Made by a program: the position numbers and the translations under genes
DNA from: Psococerastis gibbosa
Lineage: Eukaryota > Arthropoda > Insecta > Psocodea > Psocidae
Reading direction: 5' to 3'
Assembly: GCA_963971405.1 (NCBI GenBank)
Contig: OZ020493.1
Coordinates: 1,860,001 to 1,924,000 of the forward strand
DNA length: 64,000 nucleotides
In this document: piece after piece, positions 13,256 to 26,527 of the stretch
How the letters are laid out: each line of letters begins with the position of its first letter
Position numbering within the stretch: position 1 is the first letter of the stretch
The notes under the pieces: model-generated
Seen by the model: the letters and a program-made list of their open reading frames with translations, nothing else
The model's database searches: none
Told to the model about the DNA's origin: nothing

Positions 13256-16200
13256 GGTCATATATAAGGGATAAACAAGTTTTTATTTCCACGCTCGAAT
13301 TAGTAAACAGTGAAATCATAATGTACTCAAGTCTACAGTAGACTTATCTAATTCTTCAGCATGCAGGTGAAGTACTGGAAGTGCCGGACTAACCACTATC
13401 TTTTTTTTTCTAGCAGTCGGGCTGTTTCAATTGACTAGTGGGTACAATGTTTGACTGATTATGAAAAAAATGTTCAACAATTCCTACACACGGAGGGAAT
13501 TTTAAAAGTGAAGACAAACCCCAGTGAATTGCGGAAGACTTTCGAAAATCGGACAACTACATAAATATTTGTGGGTGAGTACTTTTGGACTCAGGGGCGT
13601 AATGTGTCCTTCCCTCCCCCAGCCTCGAGCATTGTAAGACGTGGTGGTTCATACGTCATTTTCCCCTTTGCAGCATTATGAATAGTAGCATTCCTAATAA
13701 GGAATATACATAAAAGATTTAATACAGTTTGTGGGTGAGTACTTATGGACTCGGGGCGAACAGCTATACCTATGTAAATAAACATATATGTAGGGAATAA
13801 GGAATATTTATAAGGAAGGAATAACCCAGTTTTTATTTGCAGACTCCAATTAGTAAAGTGTAAACTCATGTCTGCAGTAGACATATTTAAGATCTACATA
13901 AATATTTGTGAGTGAGTACTTATGGACTAAAGGGCGTAAAGCTTGGGAAGGCTTTGCCCCCCCCCCCCTCCTCGAGCACTGTGCGACGTGGTTAATACTT
14001 CATTGTCATATATAAGGGATAACCAAATTTTTATTTCAACGCTCGAATTAGTAAACAGTGAAATCATAAGGTACTCAAGTCTACAGTAGACTTATCTAAT
14101 TCTTCAGCATGCAGGTGAAGTACTGGAAGTGCCGGACTAACCACTATCTTTTTTTTTCTAGCAGTCGGGCGGTTTCAATTGACTAGTGGGTACAATGTTT
14201 GACTGATTATGAAAAAAATGTTCAAAAATTCCTACACACGGAGGGAATTTCAAACGTGAAGACACACTCCAGTGAATTGCGGAAGACTTTCGATAATCGG
14301 ACAACTACATAAATATTTGTGGGTGAGTACTTTTGGACTCAGGGGCGTAATGTGTCCTTCCCTCCCCCAGCCTCGAGCATTGTAAGACGTGGTGGTTCAT
14401 ACGCCATGGTCCCCTTTGCAGCATTATGAATAGTAGCATTCCTAATAAGGAATATTCATAAAAGATTTAATACAGTATGTGGGTGAGTACATGTGGACTC
14501 GGGGCGAACAGCTACACCTATATAAATAAATATAAATGTAGGGAATAAGGAATATTTATCAGGAAGGAATAACCCAGTTTTTATTTGCAGACTCCAATTA
14601 GTAGATGTAAACTCATGTCTGAAGTAGACATATCTAAGATCTACATAAATATTTGTGAGTGAGTACTTTTGGACTCAGGGGCGTAATGTGTCCTTCCCTT
14701 CCCCAGCCTCGAGCATTGTAAGACGTGGTGGTTCATACGCCATGGTCCCCTTTGCAGCATTATGAATAGTAGCATTCCTAATAAGGAATGTACAAAAGAT
14801 TTAATACAGTATGTAGGTGAGCACTTATGGACTCGGGGCGAACAGCTACACCTATATAAATTAATATATACGTAGGGAATTAGGAATATTTATAAGGAAG
14901 GAACAACCCAGTTTTTATTTGCAGACTCCAATAAGTAAAGTGTAAACTCATGTCTGCAGTAGACATATTTAACACGGAGGGAATTTCAAAAGTGAAGACA
15001 AACTCCAGTGAATTGCGGAAGACTTTCGAAAATCGGACAACTACATAAATATTTGTGGGTGAGTACTTTTGGACTCAGGGGCGTAATGTGTCCTTCCCTC
15101 CCCCAGCCTCGAGCATTGTAAGACGTGGTGGTTCATACGTCATTTTCCCCTTTGCAGCATTATGAATAGTAGCATTCCTAATAAGGAATATACATAAAAG
15201 ATTTAATACAGTTTGTGGGTGAGTACTTATGGACTCGGGGCGAACAGCTATACCTATGTAAATAAACATATATGTAGGGAATAAGGAATATTTATAAGGA
15301 AGGAATAACCCAGTTTTTATTTGCAGACTCCAATTAGTAAAGTGTAAACTCATGTCTGCAGTAGACATATTTAAGATCTACATAAATATTTGTGAGTGAG
15401 TACTTATGGACTAAAGGGCGTAAAGCTTGGGAAGGCTTTGCCCCCCCCCCCCCCCCTCCTCGAGCACTGTGCGACGTGGTTAATACTTCATTGTCATATA
15501 TAAGGGATAACCAAATTTTTATTTCAACGCTCGAATTAGTAAACAGTGAAATCATAAGGTACTCAAGTCTACAGTAGACTTATCTAATTCTTCAGCATGC
15601 AGGTGAAGTACTGGAAGTGCCGGACTAACCACTATCTTTTTTTTTCTAGCAGTCGGGCGGTTTCAATTGACTAGTGGGTACAATGTTTGACTGATTATGA
15701 AAAAAATGTTCAACAATTCCTACACACGGAGGGAATTTCAAACGTGAAGACACACTCCAGTGAATTGCGGAAGACTTTCGATAATCGGACAACTACATAA
15801 ATATTTGTGGGTGAGTACTTTTGGACTCAGGGGCGTAATGTGTCCTTCCCTCCCCCAGCCTCGAGCATTGTAATACGTGGTGGTTCATACGTCATTTTCC
15901 CCTTTGCAGCATTATGAATAGTAGCATTCCTAATAAGGAATATACATAAAAGATTTAATACAGTTTGTGGGTGAGTACTTATGGACTCGGGACGAACAGC
16001 TATACCTATGTAAATAAACATATATGTAGGGAATAAGGAATATTTATAAGGAAGGAATAACCCAGTTTTTATTTGCAGACTCCAATTAGTAAAGTGTAAA
16101 CTTATGTCTGCAGTAGACATATTTAAGATCTACATAAATATTTGTGAGTGAGTACTTATGGACTAAAGGGCGTAAAGCTTGGGAAGGCTTTGCCCCCCCC

Positions 16201-16810
16201 CCCCCCTCCTCGAGCACTGTGCGACGTGGTTCATACTTCATTGTCATATATAAGGGATAATCAAATTTTTATTTCAACGCTCGAATTAGTAAACAGTGAA
16301 ATCATAAGGTACTCAAGTCTACAGTAGACTTATCTAATTCTTCAGCATGCAGGTGAAGTACTGGAAGTGCCGGACTAACCACTATCTTTTTTTTTCTAGC
16401 AGTCGGGCGGTTTCAATTGACTAGTGGGTACAATGTTTGACTGATTATGAAAAAAATGTTCAACAATTCCTACACACGGAGGGAATTTCAAACGTAAAGA
16501 CACACTCCAGTGGATTGCGGAAGACTTTCGATAATCGGACAACTACATAAATATTTGTGGGTGAGTACTTTTGGACACAGAGGCGTAATGTGTCCTTCCC
16601 TCTCCCAGCCTCGAGCATTGTAAGTCGTGGTGGTTCATACGCCATGGTCCCCTTTGCAGCATTATGAATAGTAGCATTCCTAATAAGGAATATTCATAAA
16701 AGATTTAATACAGTATGTGGGTGAGTACATGTGGACTCGGGGCGAACAGCTACACCTATATAAATTAATATATACGTAGGGAATTAGGAATATTTATAAG
16801 GAAGGAATAA
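13256..16810. repeat. Higher-order block A, copy 2, with internal 740-bp deletion
   Basis: Matches 1-4,290 at offset 13,255 up to about 14,524 and at offset 12,514-12,515 afterwards, so one 740-bp sub-unit is missing. The left side of the join carries the variant of the first sub-unit (ggggcgaacag, tataaataaa) and the right side that of the second (atttatcagg), which places an unequal crossover inside about 14,524-14,560. Confidence 0.82.
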
Positions 16811-19800
16811 CCCAGTTTTTATTTGCAGACTCCAATTAGTAAAGTGTAAACTCATGTCTGCAGTAGACATATTTAAGATCTACATAAATATTTGTGAGTG
16901 AGTACTTATGGACTAAAGGGCGTAAAGCTTGGGAAGGCTTTGCCCCCCCCCCCCCTCCTCGGGCACTGTGCGACGTGGTTAATACTTCATTGTCATATAT
17001 AAGGGATAACCAAATTTTTATTTCAACGCTCGAATTAGTAAACAGTGAAATCATAAGGTACTCAAGTCTACAGTAGACTTATCTAATTCTTCAGCATGCA
17101 GGTGAAGTACTGGAAGTGCCGGACTAACCACTATCTTTTTTTTTCTAGCAGTCGGGCGGTTTCAATTGACTAGTGGGTACAATGTTTGACTGATTATGAA
17201 AAAAATGTTCAACAATTCCTACACACGGAGGGAATTTCAAACGTGAAGACACACTCCAGTGAATTGCGGAAGACTTTCGATAATCGGACAACTACATAAA
17301 TATTTGTGGGTGAGTACTTTTGGACTCAGGGGCGTAAGGTGTCCTTCCCTCCCCCAGCCTCGAGCATTGTAATACGTGGTGGTTCATACGTCATTTTCCC
17401 CTTTGCAGCATTATGAATAGTAGCATTCCTAATAAGGAATATACATAAAAGATTTAATACAGTTTGTGGGTGAGTACTTATGGACTCGGGGCGAACAGCT
17501 ATACCTATGTAAATAAACATATATGTAGGGAATAAGGAATATTTATAAGGAAGGAATAACCCAGTTTTTATTTGCAGACTCCAATTAGTAAAGTGTAAAC
17601 TCATGTCTGAAGTAGACACATCTAAGATCTACATAAATATTTGTGAGTGAGTACTTTTGGACTCAGGGGCGTAATGTGTCCTTCCCTTCCCCAGCCTCGA
17701 GCATTGTAAGACGTGGTGGTTCATACGCCATGGTCCCCTTTGCAGCATTATGAATAGTAGCATTCCTAATAAGGAATATTCATAAAAGATTTAATACAGT
17801 ATGTGGGTGAGTACATGTGGACTCGGGGAGAACAGCTACACCTATATAAATAAATATAAATGTAGGGAATAAGGAATATTTATCAGGAAGGAATAACCCA
17901 GTTTTTATTTGCAGACTCCAATTAGTAAAGTGTAAACTCATGTCTGCAGTAGACATATTTAAGATCTACATAAATATTTGTTAGTGAGTACTTATGGACT
18001 GAAGGGCGTAAAGTTTGGGAAGGCTTTGCCCCCCCCCTCCTCGAGCATTGTGCGACGTGGTTCATACTTCATGGTCATATATAAGGGATAAACAAGTTTT
18101 TATTTCCACGCTCGAATTAGTAAACAGTGAAATCATAAGGTACTCAAGTCTACAGTAGACTTATCTAATTCTTCAGCATGCAGGTGAAATGGACTGAAGG
18201 GCGTAACGTTTGGGAAGGCTTTGCCCCCCCCCCCCTCCTCGAGCATTGTGCGACGTGGTTCATACTTCATGGTCATATATAAGGGATAACCAAGTTTTTA
18301 TTTCAACGCTCGAAGTAGTAAACAGTGAAATCATAAGGTACTCAAGTCTACAGTAGACTTATCTAATTCTTCAGCATGCAGGTGAAGTACTGGAAGTGCC
18401 GGACTAACCACTATCTTTTTTTTTCTAGCAGTCGGGCGGTTTCAATTGACTAGTGGGTACAATGTTTGACTGATTATGAAAAAAATGTTCAACAATTCCT
18501 ACACACGGAGGGAATTTCAAACGTGAAGACACACTCCAGTGAATTGCGGAAGACTTTCGATAATCGGACAACTACATAAATATTTGTGGGTGAGTACTTT
18601 TGGACACAGAGGCGTAATGTGTCCTTCCCTCTCCCAGCCTCGAGCATTGTAAGACGTGGTGGTTCATACGCCATGGTCCCCTTTGCAGCATTATGAATAG
18701 TAGCATTCCTAATAAGGAATATTCATAAAAGATTTAATACAGTATGTGGGTGAGTACATGTGGACTCGGGGCGAACAGCTACACCCATATAAATAAATAT
18801 ATATGTAGGGAATAAGGAATATTTATAAGGAAGGAATAACCCTGTTTTTTTTGCACACTCCAATTAGTAAAGTGTAAACTCATGTCTGCAGTAGACATAT
18901 TTAAGATCTACATATATATTTGTGGGTGAGTACTTTTGGACTCAGGGGCGTAATGTGTCCTTCCCTCCCCCAGCCTCGAGCATTGTAAGACGTGGTGGTT
19001 CATACGTCATTTTCCCCTTTGCAGCATTATGAATAGTAGCATTCCTAATAAGGAATATACATAAAAGATTTAATACAGTTTGTGGGTGAGTACTTATGGA
19101 CTCGGGGCGAACAGCTATACCTATGTAAATAAACATATATGTAGGGAATAAGGAATATTTATAAGGAAGGAATAACCCAGTTTTTATTTGCAGACTCCAA
19201 TTAGTAAAGTGTAAACGCATGTCTGCAGTAGACATATTTAAGATCTACATAAATATTTGTGAGTGAGTACTTATGGACTAAAGGGCGTAAAGCTTGGGAA
19301 GGCTTTGCCCCCCCCCCCTCCTCGAGCACTGTGCGACGTGGTTAATACTTCATTGTCATATATAAGGGATAACCAAATTTTTATTTCAACGCTCGAATTA
19401 GTAAACAGTGAAATCATAAGGTACTCAAGTCTACAGTAGACTTATCTAATTCTTCAGCATGCAGGTGAAGTACTGGAAGTGCCGGACTAACCACTATCTT
19501 TTTTTTTCTAGCAGTCGGGCGGTTTCAATTGACTAGTGGGTACAATGTTTGACTGATTATGAAAAAAATGTTCAACAATTCCTACACACGGAGGGAATTT
19601 CAAACGTGAAGACACACTCCAGTGAATTGCGGAAGAATTTCGATAATCGGACAACTACATAAATATTTGTGGGTGAGTACTTTTGGACTCAGGGGCGTAA
19701 GGTGTCCTTCCCTCCCCCAGCCTCGAGCATTGTAATACGTGGTGGTTCATACGTCATTTTCCCCTTTGCAGCATTATGAATAGTAGCATTCCTAATAAGG

Positions 19801-22237
19801 AATATACATAAAAGATTTAATACAGTTTGTGGGTGAGTACTTATGGACTCGGGGCGAACAGCTATACCTATGTAAATAAACATATATGTAGGGAATAAGG
19901 AATATTTATAAGGAAGGAATAACCCAGTTTTTATTTGCAGACTCCAATTAGTAAAGTGTAAACTTATGTCTGCAGTAGACATATTTAAGATCTACATAAA
20001 TATTTGTGAGTGAGTACTTATGGACTAAAGGGCGTAAAGCTTGGGAAGGCTTTGCCCCCCCCCCCCCCTCCTCGAGCACTGTGCGACGTGGTTCATACTT
20101 CATTGTCATATATAAAGGATAACCAAATTTTTATTTCAACGCTCGAATTAGTAAACAGTGAAATCATAAGGTACTCAAGTCTACAGTAGACTTATCTAAT
20201 TCTTCAGCATGCAGGTGAAGTACTGGAAGTGCCGGACTAACCACTATCTTTTTTTTTCTAGCAGTCGGGCGGTTTCAATTGACTAGTGGGTACAATGTTT
20301 GACTGATTATGAAAAAAATGTTCAACAATTCCTACACACGGAGGGAATTTCAAACGTAAAGACACACTCCAGTGGATTGCGGAAGACTTTCGATAATCGG
20401 ACAACTACATAAATATTTGTGGGTGAGTACTTTTGGACACAGAGGCGTAATGTGTCCTTCCCTCTCCCAGCCTCGAGCATTGTAAGACGTGGTGGTTCAT
20501 ACGCCATGGTCCCCTTTGCAGCATTATGAATAGTAGCATTCCTAATAAGGAATATTCATAAAAGATTTAATACAGTATGTGGGTGAGTACATGTGGACTC
20601 GGGGCGAACAGCTACACCTATATAAATAAATATAAATGTAGGGAATAAGGAATATTTATAAGGAAGGAATAACCCAGTTTTTATTTGCAGACTCCAATTA
20701 GTAAAGTGTAAACTCATGTCTGAAGTAGACATATCTAAGATCTACATAAATATTTGTGAGTGAGTACTTTTGGACTCAGGGGCGTAATGTGTCCTTCCCT
20801 TCCCCAGCCTCGAGCATTGTAAGACGTGGTGGTTCATACGCCATGGTCCCCTTTGCAGCATTATGAATAGTAGCATTCCTAATAAGGAATGTACATAAAA
20901 GATTTAATACAGTATGTAGGTGAGCACTTATGGACTCGGGGCGAACAGCTACACCTATATAAATTAATATATACGTAGGGAATTAGGAATATTTATAAGG
21001 AAGGAATAACCCAGTTTTTATTTGCAGACTCCAATAAGTAAAGTGTAAACTCATGTCTGCAGTAGACATATTTAACACGGAGGGAATTTCAAAAGTGAAG
21101 ACAAACTCCAGTGAATTGCGGAAGACTTTCGAAAATCGGACAACTACATAAATATTTGTGGGTGAGTACTTTTGGACACAGAGGCGTAATGTGTCCTTCC
21201 CTCTCCCAGCCTCGAGCATTGTAAGACGTGGTGGTTCATACGCCATGGTCCCCTTTGCAGCATTATGAATAGTAGCATTCCTAATAAGGAATATTCATAA
21301 AAGATTTAATACAGTATGTGGGTGAGTACATGTGGACTCGGGGAGAACAGCTACACCTATATAAATAAATATAAATGTAGGGAATAAGGAATATTTATCA
21401 GGAAGGAATAACCCAGTTTTTATTTGCAGACTCCAATTAGTAAAGTGTAAACTCATGTCTGAAGTAGACATATCTAAGATCTACATAAATATTTGTGAGT
21501 GAGTACTTTTGGACTCAGGGGCGTAATGTGTCCTTCCCTTCCCCAGCCTCGAGCATTGTAAGACGTGGTGGTTCATACGCCATGGTCCCCTTTGCAGCAT
21601 TATGAATAGTAGCATTCCTAATAAGGAATGTACATAAAAGATTTAATACAGTATGTAGGTGAGCACTTATGGACTCGGGGCGAACAGCTACACCTATATA
21701 AATTAATATATACGTAGGGAATTAGGAATATTTATAAGGAAGGAACAACCCTGTTTTTATTTGCAGACTCCAATAAGTAAAGTGTAAACTCATGTCTGCA
21801 GTAGACATATTTAACACGGAGGGAATTTCAAAAGTGAAGACAAACTCCAGTGAATTGCGGAAGACTTTCGAAAATCGGACAACTACATAAATATTTGTGG
21901 GTGAGTACTTTTGGACTCAGGGGCGTAATGTGTCCTTCCCTCCCCCAGCCTCGAGCATTGTAAGACGTGGTGGTTCATACGTCATTATAACGACTACGCC
22001 TATATAAATAAATATATATGTAGGGAATAAGGAATATTTATAAGGAAGGAATAGCCCAGTTTTTATTTGCAGACTCCAATTAGTAAAGTGTAAACTCATG
22101 TCTGCAGTAGTCATATTTAAGATCTACATAAATATTTGTTAGTGAGTACTTATGGACTGAAGGGCGTAAAGTTTGGGAAGGCTTTGCCCCCCCCCCCCCC
22201 CCTCCTCGAGCACTGTGCGACGTGGTTCATACTTCAT
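16811..22237. repeat. Higher-order block C, copy 2
   Basis: Near-identical to 7,831-13,255 at offset 8,982-8,983. It follows block A directly. The join lies between an A-type variant (gggaattagg, about 16,778) and a variant typical of the end of block B (actccaattagtaaag, about 16,836), consistent with loss of block B by unequal exchange. Confidence 0.82.
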
Positions 22238-25200
22238 GGTCATATATAAGGGATAAACAAGTTTTTATTTCCACGCTCGAATTAGTAAACAGTGAAATCA
22301 TAATGTACTCAAGTCTACAGTAGACTTATCTAATTCTTCAGCATGCAGGTGAAGTACTGGAAGTGCCGGACTAACCACTATCTTTTTTTTTCTAGCAGTC
22401 GGGCTGTTTCAATTGACTAGTGGGTACAATGTTTGACTGATTATGAAAAAAATGTTCAACAATTCCTACACACGGAGGGAATTTTAAAAGTGAAGACAAA
22501 CCCCAGTGAATTGCGGAAGACTTTCGAAAATCGGACAACTACATAAATATTTGTGGGTGAGTACTTTTGGACTCAGGGGCGTAATGTGTCCTTCCCTCCC
22601 CCAGCCTCGAGCATTGTAAGACGTGGTGGTTCATACGTCATTTTCCCCTTTGCAGCATTATGAATAGTAGCATTCCTAATAAGGAATATACATAAAAGAT
22701 TTAATACAGTTTGTGGGTGAGTACTTATGGACTCGGGGCGAACAGCTATACCTATGTAAATAAACATATATGTAGGGAATAAGGAATATTTATAAGGAAG
22801 GAATAACCCAGTTTTTATTTGCAGACTCCAATTAGTAAAGTGTAAACTCATGTCTGCAGTAGACATATTTAAGATCTACATAAATATTTGTGAGTGAGTA
22901 CTTATGGACTAAAGGGCGTAAAGCTTGGGAAGGCTTTGCCCCCCCCCCCCCTCCTCGAGCACTGTGCGACGTGGTTAATACTTCATTGTCATATATAAGG
23001 GATAACCAAATTTTTATTTCAACGCTCGAATTAGTAAACAGTGAAATCATAAGGTACTCAAGTCTACAGTAGACTTATCTAATTCTTCAGCATGCAGGTG
23101 AAGTACTGGAAGTGCCGGACTAACCACTATCTTTTTTTTTCTAGCAGTCGGGCGGTTTCAATTGACTAGTGGGTACAATGTTTGACTGATTATGAAAAAA
23201 ATGTTCAAAAATTCCTACACACGGAGGGAATTTCAAACGTGAAGACACACTCCAGTGAATTGCGGAAGACTTTCGATAATCGGACAACTACATAAATATT
23301 TGTGGGTGAGTACTTTTGGACTCAGGGGCGTAATGTGTCCTTCCCTCCCCCAGCCTCGAGCATTGTAAGACGTGGTGGTTCATACGCCATGGTCCCCTTT
23401 GCAGCATTATGAATAGTAGCATTCCTAATAAGGAATATTCATAAAAGATTTAATACAGTATGTGGGTGAGTACATGTGGACTCGGGGCGAACAGCTACAC
23501 CTATATAAATAAATATAAATGTAGGGAATAAGGAATATTTATAAGGAAGGAATAACCCAGTTTTTATTTGCAGACTCCAATTAGTAAAGTGTAAACTCAT
23601 GTCTGAAGTAGACATATCTAAGATCTACATAAATATTTGTGAGTGAGTACTTTTGGACTCAGGGGCGTAATGTGTCCTTCCCTTCCCCAGCCTCGAGCAT
23701 TGTAAGACGTGGTGGTTCATACGCCATGGTCCCCTTTGCAGCATTATGAATAGTAGCATTCCTAATAAGGAATGTACATAAAAGATTTAATACAGTATGT
23801 AGGTGAGCACTTATGGACTCGGGGCGAACAGCTACACCTATATAAATTAATATATACGTAGGGAATTAGGAATATTTATAAGGAAGGAATAACCCAGTTT
23901 TTATTTGCAGACTCCAATAAGTAAAGTGTAAACTCATGTCTGCAGTAGACATATTTAACACGGAGGGAATTTCAAAAGTGAAGACAAACTCCAGTGAATT
24001 GCGGAAGACTTTCGAAAATCGGACAACTACATAAATATTTGTGGGTGAGTACTTTTGGACACAGAGGCGTAATGTGTCCTTCCCTCTCCCAGCCTCGAGC
24101 ATTGTAAGACGTGGTGGTTCATACGCCATGGTCCCCTTTGCAGCATTATGAATAGTAGCATTCCTAATAAGGAATATTCATAAAAGATTTAATACAGTAT
24201 GTGGGTGAGTACATGTGGACTCGGGGAGAACAGCTACACCTATATTAATAAATATAAATGTAGGGAATAAGGAATATTTATCAGGAAGGAATAACCCAGT
24301 TTTTATTTGCAGACTCCAATTAGTAGATGTAAACTCATGTCTGAAGTAGACATATCTAAGATCTACATAAATATTTGTGAGTGAGTACTTTTGGACTCAG
24401 GGGCGTAATGTGTCCTTCCCTTCCCCAGCCTCGAGCATTGTAAGACGTGGTGGTTCATACGCCATGGTCCCCTTTGCAGCATTATGAATAGTAGCATTCC
24501 TAATAAGGAATGTACAAAAGATTTAATACAGTATGTAGGTGAGCACTTATGGACTCGGGGCGAACAGCTACACCTATATAAATTAATATATACGTAGGGA
24601 ATTAGGAATATTTATAAGGAAGGAACAACCCAGTTTTTATTTGCAGACTCCAATAAGTAAAGTGTAAACTCATGTCTGCAGTAGACATATTTAACACGGA
24701 GGGAATTTCAAAAGTGAAGACAAACTCCAGTGAATTGCGGAAGACTTTCGAAAATCGGACAACTACATAAATATTTGTGGGTGAGTACTTTTGGACTCAG
24801 GGGCGTAATGTGTCCTTCCCTCCCCCAGCCTCGAGCATTGTAAGACGTGGTGGTTCATACGTCATTTTCCCCTTTGCAGCATTATGAATAGTAGCATTCC
24901 TAATAAGGAATATACATAAAAGATTTAATACAGTTTGTGGGTGAGTACTTATGGACTCGGGGCGAACAGCTATACCTATGTAAATAAACATATATGTAGG
25001 GAATAAGGAATATTTATAAGGAAGGAATAACCCAGTTTTTATTTGCAGACTCCAATTAGTAAAGTGTAAACTCATGTCTGCAGTAGACATATTTAAGATC
25101 TACATAAATATTTGTGAGTGAGTACTTATGGACTAAAGGGCGTAAAGCTTGGGAAGGCTTTGCCCCCCCCCCCCCCCCCTCCTCGAGCACTGTGCGACGT

Positions 25201-26527
25201 GGTTAATACTTCATTGTCATATATAAGGGATAACCAAATTTTTATTTCAACGCTCGAATTAGTAAACAGTGAAATCATAAGGTACTCAAGTCTACAGTAG
25301 ACTTATCTAATTCTTCAGCATGCAGGTGAAGTACTGGAAGTGCCGGACTAACCACTATCTTTTTTTTTCTAGCAGTCGGGCGGTTTCAATTGACTAGTGG
25401 GTACAATGTTTGACTGATTATGAAAAAAATGTTCAACAATTCCTACACACGGAGGGAATTTCAAACGTGAAGACACACTCCAGTGAATTGCGGAAGACTT
25501 TCGATAATCGGACAACTACATAAATATTTGTGGGTGAGTACTTTTGGACTCAGGGGCGTAATGTGTCCTTCCCTCCCCCAGCCTCGAGCATTGTAATACG
25601 TGGTGGTTCATACGTCATTTTCCCCTTTGCAGCATTATGAATAGTAGCATTCCTAATAAGGAATATACATAAAAGATTTAATACAGTTTGTGGGTGAGTA
25701 CTTATGGACTCGGGACGAACAGCTATACCTATGTAAATAAACATATATGTAGGGAATAAGGAATATTTATAAGGAAGGAATAACCCAGTTTTTATTTGCA
25801 GACTCCAATTAGTAAAGTGTAAACTTATGTCTGCAGTAGACATATTTAAGATCTACATAAATATTTGTGAGTGAGTACTTATGGACTAAAGGGCGTAAAG
25901 CTTGGGAAGGCTTTGCCCCCCCCCCCCCTCCTCGAGCACTGTGCGACGTGGTTCATACTTCATTGTCATATATAAGGGATAATCAAATTTTTATTTCAAC
26001 GCTCGAATTAGTAAACAGTGAAATCATAAGGTACTCAAGTCTACAGTAGACTTATCTAATTCTTCAGCATGCAGGTGAAGTACTGGAAGTGCCGGACTAA
26101 CCACTATCTTTTTTTTTCTAGCAGTCGGGCGGTTTCAATTGACTAGTGGGTACAATGTTTGACTGATTATGAAAAAAATGTTCAACAATTCCTACACACG
26201 GAGGGAATTTCAAACGTAAAGACACACTCCAGTGGATTGCGGAAGACTTTCGATAATCGGACAACTACATAAATATTTGTGGGTGAGTACTTTTGGACAC
26301 AGAGGCGTAATGTGTCCTTCCCTCTCCCAGCCTCGAGCATTGTAAGTCGTGGTGGTTCATACGCCATGGTCCCCTTTGCAGCATTATGAATAGTAGCATT
26401 CCTAATAAGGAATATTCATAAAAGATTTAATACAGTATGTGGGTGAGTACATGTGGACTCGGGGCGAACAGCTACACCTATATAAATTAATATATACGTA
26501 GGGAATTAGGAATATTTATAAGGAAGG
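22238..26527. repeat. Higher-order block A, copy 3
   Basis: Matches 1-4,290 at a constant offset of 22,237, including the length of the C-tract near 700 (13 C in both). It keeps the 740-bp sub-unit that copy 2 has lost. One visible difference from copy 1 is the repeat around 1,305/23,540, but the overall match is almost exact. Confidence 0.85.
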
